The notes under the pieces: generated by a model
Database searches by the model: none
Told to the model about the DNA's origin: nothing
What the model saw: the letters and a program-made list of their open reading frames with translations, nothing else
Program-made: the position numbers and the translations under genes
Part shown: piece by piece, positions 45,201 through 51,087 of the stretch
Layout: each line of letters starts with the position of its first letter
Position numbering within the stretch: position 1 is the first letter of the stretch
Source of the DNA: Rhizobium mesosinicum
GTDB lineage: Bacteria > Pseudomonadota > Alphaproteobacteria > Rhizobiales > Rhizobiaceae
Reading direction: 5' to 3'
Length of the DNA: 64,000 nucleotides
NCBI RefSeq assembly: GCF_019511345.1
Contig: NZ_JAEUAK010000017.1
Location: forward strand, 45,027-109,026

Positions 45201-45936
45201 CCGACTGCACCAAACTGATATTGTCGCGGAAATACTGGGCGTCGCCATTATCGGGCTTAAAGTTGAATTGCTGCGCCAGCGCATAGAGTTTGGCGCCGAC
45301 ATAGGTTTTGGCCGGATCGTAAGCCGGATCGCTCGGGTCAGGCGCATTGCCGCCAAGCTTGCTGATGTCAGTGGTCAGGACTTGGGCGATGTAGTCCTTC
45401 GATATGTATGTCGGGTCGATACCGACGCTCTTCAACGCGTAGTTCAGAAGACGGGGATTGCTGACGAAGTCCTGGACGGTCTTCACATCGTCCATTCGCG
45501 CGCTGTAATATTTCGTTTCGGTGGCAGCCTGCTGTGCCGCATCGGCAAAAGACTGCTTGTAGAGGCCGATTAGATCGTCTTCCTGCGCATCCGTCTGTAT
45601 ATCCTTGGGCGGCGCATTGAAATTGAAGGCGGCGGCGAACTCTCTGTAACGCGTGTCGGAGAGCTTATTGGCAAAGCTGTTCGCGTCCGTGAGATCGCTC
45701 TGCAAGACCTTCTTCATGAAGGCCTTGGCATAGATCATATCGTCGAGGCCATAAGCTTTCATGGCGTAGCTATAGAGCTTGTAATCGCCAAGGAACTCGT
45801 CGACGTCCTTCACCTTATTGATGTTGTCGGCGTAATATTGGGCGTCTTTCTTGACCTGCGTCTGATTGGCGACGCGATCCAGGCTCTTTGGCATATCGCG
45901 AGAGAGAATAACGTACGCCAGGGATGCCGTGATCAT
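42208..45936 (-). CDS. Giant DUF1217 repeat protein
   Basis: This 1242-residue protein is made of about eleven tandem repeats of roughly 70-110 residues. A unit runs YY-x-x-x-(I/M)-x-x-(I/V)-x-(S/T)-V-D-(D/Q)-(F/L)-L-x-(D)-x-(R/K)-L-x-x-Y-(A/V)-x-x-(A/S)-(Y/F)-(G/N) ... (K/R)-x-(I/V)-L-T-(S/D), and most units end in (A/Y)-F-N-F followed by x-x-D-G-S/T. The N-terminal repeat resembles single-domain DUF1217 proteins of the rhizobial flagellar cluster. There is no Cys or Trp, no signal peptide and no membrane helix. The ATG at 45936 has AAAAGGG upstream; the 47-codon extension upstream is rejected. There are no flagellar neighbours here. Function unknown. Confidence 0.9.
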   Translation of the reverse strand: MITASLAYVILSRDMPKSLDRVANQTQVKKDAQYYADNINKVKDVDEFLGDYKLYSYAMKAYGLDDMIYAKAFMKKVLQSDLTDANSFANKLSDTRYREFAAAFNFNAPPKDIQTDAQEDDLIGLYKQSFADAAQQAATETKYYSARMDDVKTVQDFVSNPRLLNYALKSVGIDPTYISKDYIAQVLTTDISKLGGNAPDPSDPAYDPAKTYVGAKLYALAQQFNFKPDNGDAQYFRDNISLVQSVDDLLADPRLRTVALQSVGIDPATADDAFIKMVLTSDPSTLGGDAPLTNPDPSLNYVGDKYKELRSYFSFNADGSVNGSAQNSDQTQAVASLYAFRAPAVGGVAQTAAQKNNVIEQYNIKTAPQIVDRDGTASDVYYTSQAMSDLNKSYYLSKIGTITNVDQLVNDKRLADYVRAAFNMDPGFTQLRNVLTDPAYARSVDLGDAYAAFNFKSDGTVSLTERAQSYAQLTGIVNGAANVASHFSNMMMPPGGVSPIDNVDELLSDNMLTSYIKDAYGLGQDFSNAELKNILTDSAYAATAGHQNIHDAFNFNADGSVTFQTQPDGSVVGAQNTLQLQGINQLVANNSSYYQAKLSDLSNNGTTAAVDVFLADDKAVSFLRSSMQIGNDISDTTLRSILTDPTVAAAQGYSDVYRLFNFRQDGTVAQNTLSQSADQVAAMNKKADGAATYYANAMLSITSVDQLLGDPKLNSYIRYAFSIPTSVSDADLRSVLTDQSGTGPYANVKAAFNFQADGTAAPGSAQTSAQMASLNSAASIREQDILDRMGDVNDVDQLLADSSLTDYLKMAYGLAYDTSNAELKNILTDPAHAASVGQGDLNAAFNFAADGSLPTSTAAQTGEQTTNTSDNYGARVNDQSDDLIDRIIANYKSRMDDTHGVKNVNDFMKTNKTADTLLGNDSYPDLYQMALQAYGLTTDDVSRSTMRKLLVSDPYDPKGYVASFKDDRITKMVRAFNFDSDGKAAEPMSALSAATMAKYATDYKSQATMLMKDGPAKDRASKDATKEVDYFGKTIPTVTSLDDFLADKRLTDLVLKANGLDPKDYSKDTLKKIFTSDPDDKKSYVNTKADERFKEIVASFNFDKDGSLTRAKMGTIQDKQAEANTQQQYVQMTLETQEGEKNDGVRLALYFKRKAGDVTSLYNILGDKALYQVIQTAYSLPAQISSMDVAKQADLLGRFVKLEDLRDPKKVDKLVKRFTAMYDIKNNTQQSPALQLLTGGTG

Positions 45937-46235
45937 AAGTGCGCCCTTTTCGGCAAAGTCTTTAAAGAATGACGAACCATTAGCGCGAGCATTTTGCCAC
46001 GCAAAGCTTACCCGAGACTTACTTGAAGCTGTCCTGCTTTGGCACGGGCCGCGTTCACCATCCGGAAACCCTGCCATATTCGTTTTTGATAACCATCCCC
46101 GGAGGCAGGATTTTCTTAACCGCGATTTTTAAGCTGTACGGAACGGGGGCCGCCTATTGTCGGGCCATAGAGGACGAAAAGTCCCGACGAGAAGACCGGA
46201 AATCGGCTCTCAGGTAAGACAAGGGTAGAAATGAA
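45937..46235. other. Intergenic region between DUF1217 repeat gene and DUF6101-like gene
   Basis: This is a 299-base divergent gap. No coding frame, RNA or clear operator is visible; it must carry both promoters. Confidence 0.5.
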
Positions 46236-46802
46236 ATGAAGAATACCGTTCTGAAGCCCGTCTGGGCTGGCACGACATTGCGTGTTGATCCGTCTCGCTT
46301 TCCGCAGCAGGTAAGCTATGCCATCCACGACCATGCCAGTGACGTCAGCATAACGATCGACGAACGCGGCGCGGTCCTGCGCAAGATTCTCCCCTCCAGC
46401 GGCCTGCCGCTCTCCATCGCCCTGCCGCGGCGCGTCTTCAAGGGCGTTGCAGCCCGCGCCATCGATCACGGCAACGGCGAGGTCACCGTGACGCTCGAGC
46501 TGCATCACGAAGATCCGGAACTCTGCGTTCCGCTTCTCGTCGCCCACGATCTCGGCGATATCGCCGCCGACTGGCGCAGCTGGTCGGAAGCTTTCGGCAT
46601 TCCCATGCTGATGGTGGAGGCCGATGGCATCGCCCGCCCGCTTGAAGAACATCTGGGCGGACTGCGCACCGGCGAAATGAAGCCGCGCCGCCGTCACTCC
46701 TATTTCGCAAATCGCCGCCCACGCTTCCTCGTGCGCCGCACGACCGGCAAGCTCGGCGTCATCATGAAGATCGAAGGCAAGGAAATCATCGCCCGCAGCT
46801 GA
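46236..46802 (+). CDS. Conserved hypothetical protein, DUF6101-like
   Basis: This 188-residue cytoplasmic protein has no signal or membrane segments. It contains a beta-rich middle (DVSITIDERGAVLRK, RVFKGVAARAI, VTVTLELHHEDPELCVPLLV), a helix DIAADWRSWSEAFGIPMLMVEADG, and a basic C-terminus (RRRHSYFANRRPRFLVRRTTG). I recall such proteins in Rhizobiales as DUF6101, next to ubiA. Its function is unknown; a strong terminator follows. Confidence 0.8.
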   Translation: MKNTVLKPVWAGTTLRVDPSRFPQQVSYAIHDHASDVSITIDERGAVLRKILPSSGLPLSIALPRRVFKGVAARAIDHGNGEVTVTLELHHEDPELCVPLLVAHDLGDIAADWRSWSEAFGIPMLMVEADGIARPLEEHLGGLRTGEMKPRRRHSYFANRRPRFLVRRTTGKLGVIMKIEGKEIIARS

Positions 46803-46829
46803 GCGATACGTTCCGAAACGCTTTCAAAA

Positions 46830-46851
46830 CCCGGCATCACGCCGGGTTTTT
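46830..46851 (+). terminator. Intrinsic terminator after the DUF6101-like gene
   Basis: CCCGGC-ATCAC-GCCGGG stem with a five-base loop, followed by TTTTTC. It sits 28 bases after the stop. Confidence 0.85.
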
Positions 46852-46977
46852 CATTTCGGGGTCATTTGCCGTTTCAGATTTGAGCAATTCCAGCAAAAGT
46901 GCGCAGCGGCTTTGCGTCCGGAATTGCGTGAAACCAAGAGATAGAGCACTTCCGTGACTCGGAGAAAAACGGAAATG

Positions 46978-47937
46978 CTAGGGAATGGCGAAAAGCAGCG
47001 ACACAAACAGGCCGAGAAAGACGATCAATCCGACGCGGGTGTTCGATTTGAAGAGCGCGAGGCACTGGGCGCCGTCGTTGATATCGAGCGTCCTGATCTG
47101 CCAGGCGAACATTCCGGCGGCAATCAACAGACCAACGAAAGCTAAAAGGCCGACACCGGCAATCGCAAAGGACAGGAACATCAGCACCAGCGTCAGCCCG
47201 TAGAGGCCGATAAGCGCCAGACGCGTGCGCTCGCCGAACAGGCGGGCGGTGGAGCGAACGCCGATCAGCTCGTCATCCTCCTTGTCCTGATGGGCATAGA
47301 TCGTATCGTAGCCGATCGTCCAGACGACCGAGGCGAGGTAAAGCAGGAAGGCGGAAAAGGACAGGCTGCCGAAAATTCCTGCCCAGCCCACCAAAGCGCC
47401 CCAGGAAAAGGCAAGACCGAGGAAGAATTGCGGCCAGTCCGTAAAGCGCTTGGCGAAAGGATAGAGCGCAACGATGCCGAGCGACAGCGTCCCGAGCAAT
47501 ACTGCGAACCAGTTGAACTGCAACAGCACGAACAGGCCGACCAGCGCCTGCAGTCCGATGAATATCTTTGCCTGCCGGCGCGTTACGCGACCCGACGGCA
47601 GCGGCCGCGAGCGGGTGCGCGCCACCTGCATGTCGATCTCCTGATCGACGAGATCATTATAGGTGCAGCCGGCGCCGCGCATGGCGACGGAACCGATAAA
47701 ATAGAGGAAGAGATGGTAAAGCAGCAGAGCGCCGGAAAACACGCGGGGTTCGATTGCCGCATTGGCGGCAAGCGTGGCCGACCAGAAGCAAGGCCACATG
47801 AGGAGCTGCCAGCCGATCGGCCTGTCCCAGCGCGCGAGTTGCGCATAGGGCCACAGCCAGGGCGGCAGGATGCGGTAAACCCAATTATCCGAGGGCGCAT
47901 CGGAAACGCGCCCGTTGAGACCGTCAATCTGTTGCAT
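46978..47937 (-). CDS. ubiA: 4-hydroxybenzoate octaprenyltransferase
   Basis: This 319-residue membrane protein of about eight helices transfers the polyprenyl chain onto 4-hydroxybenzoate in ubiquinone synthesis. The first Asp-rich motif is NDLVDQEID (N-D-x2-D-x3-D), and the second is YDTIYAHQDKEDD. The ATG at 47937 gives the natural start MQQIDGL; an in-frame GTG at 47964 is possible. The gene is convergent with the DUF6101-like gene, which ends in a terminator before it. Confidence 0.95.
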   Translation of the reverse strand: MQQIDGLNGRVSDAPSDNWVYRILPPWLWPYAQLARWDRPIGWQLLMWPCFWSATLAANAAIEPRVFSGALLLYHLFLYFIGSVAMRGAGCTYNDLVDQEIDMQVARTRSRPLPSGRVTRRQAKIFIGLQALVGLFVLLQFNWFAVLLGTLSLGIVALYPFAKRFTDWPQFFLGLAFSWGALVGWAGIFGSLSFSAFLLYLASVVWTIGYDTIYAHQDKEDDELIGVRSTARLFGERTRLALIGLYGLTLVLMFLSFAIAGVGLLAFVGLLIAAGMFAWQIRTLDINDGAQCLALFKSNTRVGLIVFLGLFVSLLFAIP

Positions 47938-48050
47938 GCGGTCATCTAGCGACGGGCGCCTCACATGGTCAAGACTTCATTACCGATGAGTCTCGGCATG
48001 CGGTTCAATCGAGGCGTCAAAGCCCTGCCGGGCCTGTGCCTTTAGGCCCC

Positions 48051-48125
48051 ATGGCGCTGTTTCTCGCTGCTGACGACAGCGCCATGTGCACCAGCCAGCA
48101 GTTCATCGTCGATGGCAGCTGGGTC
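48051..48125 (+). pseudogene. C-terminal remnant of a short-chain dehydrogenase
   Basis: Twenty-five codons read MALFLAADDSAMCTSQQF then IVDGSWV, very close to the end of many SDR proteins (A-L-F-L-A-S-D-D-S-x-x-x-T-G-Q-x-F-x-V-D-G-G-W). Nothing upstream belongs to an SDR; the reading frame opens only at about 48036 and runs on into the antisense of the MipA gene. It is therefore a decayed or fragmentary gene. Confidence 0.6.
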
Positions 48126-48140
48126 GAAGCGCCCTGCCTA

Positions 48141-48950
48141 TCAGTTCAGCGTGAAATTGAACTTGTAGCTTGCCGACACACCGATCAGGAACTGGTTCTT
48201 CGATCCCTTCTCCCGCACGAGGCTGCTGTCGGCAGCCGGACCGGCGAGGCGCTTGTATTCCGCGAAGGCGCTCGTCGACAGGTTCTCCGTTGCGTTCCAG
48301 GTGAGCGCGGTACCGGCGCCGTAAGACTGGATGCCGCCTGAGGGGTCATATGGCTTCAGTCCGCTTGCGGCCGACTGCGCGTCGTTGACCCCATAATAGG
48401 AATGGAAATAGCCGCTGGTCGCAAAGGTGGCACGCGGGCCTCCTGACAACTGCAGATCGGGCGCGATATCGGTGAAGGCGTCAAGCGCTACGTCGGCCAC
48501 AAGACCGTCATGAGAGCGGATGCCCTGACGCACTTCGGCGCGGGCGCGCAGCCAGTCGGTCGGGTAGACTTCGGCGAAGCCGCCGACTTCGGCGCCCCAC
48601 TTGACCTTCTTCAGGCCGCGCAGATCGCTGTCGTCGTCTTGGTCACGCTGCGGCACGTAGCGGCCGACGACACCGGCGCGGAAGCCGCCATTATCGACAA
48701 GCGCGAAGGAAGGGTTGTCGTTGCGCGAAGAGAAGCGCGGGCCGGTGCCCTGGCGGCCGACCGAAATCAGCGGACTGAACTTGAATTCGTTGCTGGAGGC
48801 TCCTTCGAACTTCGGTGCGGAAAAGCCTGATACGCCGACCTTCAGATACCAGTCACCCGACCACCAATGGCCGCCTTCCTGAGCATAGGCTGTGCTGAAC
48901 GAAGCAAGGGCAATAGCTAAAGAGATCGATACGACAGATCGATTAAACAC
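48141..48950 (-). CDS. MipA/OmpV family outer membrane protein
   Basis: This is a 269-residue beta-barrel protein. The GTG at 48950 has GGAG at a good distance and gives a signal peptide (about 1-23, ending AYA). Mature blocks include GDWYLKVGVSGFSAPKFEGASS, a SPLISVGRQG strand, RAEVRQGIRSHDGLVADVA, the GPRATFATSGYFHSYYGV strand and a final LIGVSASYKFNFTLN, ending in an aromatic strand typical of outer-membrane proteins. In E. coli MipA is a scaffold for murein enzymes; in others OmpV is an outer-membrane channel. Exact role here is open. Confidence 0.9.
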   Translation of the reverse strand: MFNRSVVSISLAIALASFSTAYAQEGGHWWSGDWYLKVGVSGFSAPKFEGASSNEFKFSPLISVGRQGTGPRFSSRNDNPSFALVDNGGFRAGVVGRYVPQRDQDDDSDLRGLKKVKWGAEVGGFAEVYPTDWLRARAEVRQGIRSHDGLVADVALDAFTDIAPDLQLSGGPRATFATSGYFHSYYGVNDAQSAASGLKPYDPSGGIQSYGAGTALTWNATENLSTSAFAEYKRLAGPAADSSLVREKGSKNQFLIGVSASYKFNFTLN

Positions 48951-49067
48951 ATCCGCACTCCAGAAAACGCAATACAAGAACGGCCGCGGACGGCGGCGAT
49001 CGGTACATTTATAGCGATGGTATTACCCTAATCTTAACCAAGAGGGCGAGATCGAGGGGGATATGAA

Positions 49068-49646
49068 TTACTTCTGGTTCCAGCGGCGAATGACCGGCTC
49101 GGTCAAATCGTGCTCATAGCCGAGGACACTGATGCTCGTCGTATCCAGAACGAAACGCGAGCCATCCTCCGGCGGCAGGCCGAGCCAGCGAGCGCCCAGC
49201 ACGCGCAGGAAATGCGAACTCGAAAAGATCAGGACCGGCGCGTTGACCTGGCGATGCTCCGCGATGATGCGGTCGGCGCGGGCGCCGACATCCGCTGCTG
49301 CTTCGCCATCCGGGCAACCATCGCGGAAAAGCCGCCAGCCGGGACGCTTGGAGAGAATTTCCTTGGTCGTGATGCCTTCGTATGCGCCATAGTCCCATTC
49401 CGCGAGATCAGGCTTGATGATCACACCTTTCCCGAAGCCCGAGAGCGCGCAGGTATTGCGGGCTCGCTGCGAAGGGCTGGACCAGACGGCGGAGACGGAG
49501 AGACCTGCAAGCCGCGGAGCAAGCGCGCGGGCCGCAGCTTCGCCATTGGCGGTGAGCGGAATATCGGTCCGACCGGTATGCTGGCCCGATAGCGACCATG
49601 CCGTCTCGCCATGGCGCACGAGGGTGATTTCAGGAAATGCGCTCAT
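49068..49646 (-). CDS. Histidine phosphatase family protein
   Basis: This 192-residue protein has the catalytic LVRHGETAWS near residue 9, HTGRTDIPL, the helix block SSPSQRARNTC, the acid motif LAEWDYGAYEG and a second catalytic histidine in SSSHFLRVLGARW. The SSH in place of the usual THG is a small oddity but common in this subfamily. Likely substrate is a small phosphate ester. The neighbouring cfa gene is upstream on the same strand, with a terminator between them. Confidence 0.92.
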   Translation of the reverse strand: MSAFPEITLVRHGETAWSLSGQHTGRTDIPLTANGEAAARALAPRLAGLSVSAVWSSPSQRARNTCALSGFGKGVIIKPDLAEWDYGAYEGITTKEILSKRPGWRLFRDGCPDGEAAADVGARADRIIAEHRQVNAPVLIFSSSHFLRVLGARWLGLPPEDGSRFVLDTTSISVLGYEHDLTEPVIRRWNQK

Positions 49647-49666
49647 ATCCGTCTCTCCAAAAAGAA

Positions 49667-49690
49667 AAAGCGCGGCCTGGCCGCGCTTTC
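49667..49690 (-). terminator. Intrinsic terminator of cfa
   Basis: A GCGCGG-rich hairpin (AAAGCGCGG and CCGCGCTTT, loop CCTGG region) sits six bases after the cfa stop. On the minus strand a TTTTTCTTTTT tract follows. Confidence 0.8.
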
Positions 49691-49694
49691 GGTA

Positions 49695-50954
49695 TCAGAA
49701 GGTGAACTTCTCCAGGGGCGGACGCGTCGCCTCGAACTCCCGAAGCTTCGCCTCGTTCGCCGGGATATAGTTCCTGTTGTCGGGCGTCGCGAACTGGTTC
49801 TTGGTGATCTGGATCTGCTCGATGAAGAGTTCGTCCCAGCGGAAGCCCATTTCGGAGCCGGCCAGATAGAACTCCCACATGCGGAAGAACTTCTCGTCGT
49901 AAAGCGCCACGGCTTCGGCCTTGCGGGCGACGAAGCGCTCACGCCAGTGGCGCAGCGTATAGGCGTAATGCAGCGGGAGCACTTCGACGTCGCGCGTCAG
50001 CAGGCCGGCCTTTTCAAGCGGAACCAGCGTTTCGGCGATCGAGGGAATGTAGCCCTGCGGGAAGATATATTTTTCGATGAAGGCGTTGGTAGCGAAGCTC
50101 GGCTTCGGACGCGCGATCGAATGCAGCAGCATGACGCCATCGTCATCCAGCAGTTCGTGCACCTTCTTGAAGAAGTTGCCGTAATTGCCGATGCCGACAT
50201 GCTCGAACATGCCAACCGAGACGATGCGGTCGAACTTCTTGCCGGTCAGGTGACGATAATCCTGCAGCTCGAAGCGGACACGATCGGCAAGACCGCGCTT
50301 CTCCGCTCGTTCGCGTGAGATCTTCAGCTGCTCTTCGCTGAGCGTAATGCCGGTTACATCGAGGCCGGGTGTCGATTCCGCCAGATACATGGCCATGCCG
50401 CCCCAGCCCGAACCGATCTCCAGCACACGCTGGTTCGGCTGCGGCATGAGCTTTGCCGCGATGTGGCGCTTCTTGGCGACCTGCGCCTCTTCCAGACTGA
50501 TGCCGGGCGGATCGAAATAGGCGCAGGAATATTGCCAGTCCTCGTCGAGGAAGAGTTCGAAGAGCTTTTCGGAGAGGTCGTAATGGTGGGCGACATTACG
50601 CTTGTTGTGGTTCACAGGCATGCGGCTCTTGAGCTGCTGCATGGCAATGCGGCCAATCAGCAGGGCTGCCATCTTGAAATCGAAGATTTCATTGGTGGTA
50701 TTCTGCTTCACCAGAGCGAGGAAGTCGTAGATGTTGCCCTGCTCGAGAATGAACCGGCCTTCCATATACATTTCGCCGAGCTTCAGCGTCGGATCGCGAC
50801 GGATCGCATCCTCGGCTTCCTGATCGGCAAGACGAACGGCAACCGGTTCGCCGGTGCCGTCGCCAATCGTGTGGGTCTCGCCATTGGCAAGAGTAAGGGT
50901 CAAAGAACCCTTGCGGACAATTTTCTGAACAATCGATAAGAATGCCGACGCCAT
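49695..50954 (-). CDS. cfa: Cyclopropane-fatty-acyl-phospholipid synthase
   Basis: This 419-residue enzyme methylenates unsaturated acyl chains of membrane lipids using SAM. The SAM loop is VLEIGSGWGGMAMYLAE; HHYDLSEKLFELFLDEDWQYSCAYF and ISVGMFEHVGIGNYGNFFKKVHELL are family blocks. Length near 400 is standard. The ATG has GCGAGGCGTCC upstream. Immediately 5' of the ribosome site lies a perfect inverted repeat, and expression may respond to stationary phase or acid stress, as known for this enzyme. Confidence 0.96.
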   Translation of the reverse strand: MASAFLSIVQKIVRKGSLTLTLANGETHTIGDGTGEPVAVRLADQEAEDAIRRDPTLKLGEMYMEGRFILEQGNIYDFLALVKQNTTNEIFDFKMAALLIGRIAMQQLKSRMPVNHNKRNVAHHYDLSEKLFELFLDEDWQYSCAYFDPPGISLEEAQVAKKRHIAAKLMPQPNQRVLEIGSGWGGMAMYLAESTPGLDVTGITLSEEQLKISRERAEKRGLADRVRFELQDYRHLTGKKFDRIVSVGMFEHVGIGNYGNFFKKVHELLDDDGVMLLHSIARPKPSFATNAFIEKYIFPQGYIPSIAETLVPLEKAGLLTRDVEVLPLHYAYTLRHWRERFVARKAEAVALYDEKFFRMWEFYLAGSEMGFRWDELFIEQIQITKNQFATPDNRNYIPANEAKLREFEATRPPLEKFTF

Positions 50955-50968
50955 GGACGCCTCGCAAA

Positions 50969-50986
50969 TGTGACAGGATGGTCACA
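50969..50986. promoter_or_regulatory. Inverted repeat upstream of cfa
   Basis: TGTGAC-AGGATG-GTCACA is a perfect six-base inverted repeat, 15-32 bases upstream of the cfa start codon. A further TGTGAC half-site is at 51055-51060. It resembles CRP/FNR-type palindromes, but the TGTGA to TCACA spacing is eight, not six, so the factor is uncertain; an RNA stem masking the 5' UTR is an alternative. Confidence 0.45.
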
Positions 50987-51087
50987 TCAACTTAATCGCT
51001 CTCGTCTGCCTTACAAGCGCCGGAATTAGCACTCCGCAAATTCAATTGCCAAAGTGTGACATTTTTGCCAATCTCAGGACTAAGCCC

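Noticed and set aside
43927..45573. 548-codon plus-strand open frame
   Set aside because: It is antisense to the DUF1217 repeat gene and shows repeats only as mirror of that gene.
48036..48341. 101-codon plus frame as an intact gene
   Set aside because: Only the first 25-30 codons resemble an SDR end; the rest is antisense to mipA.
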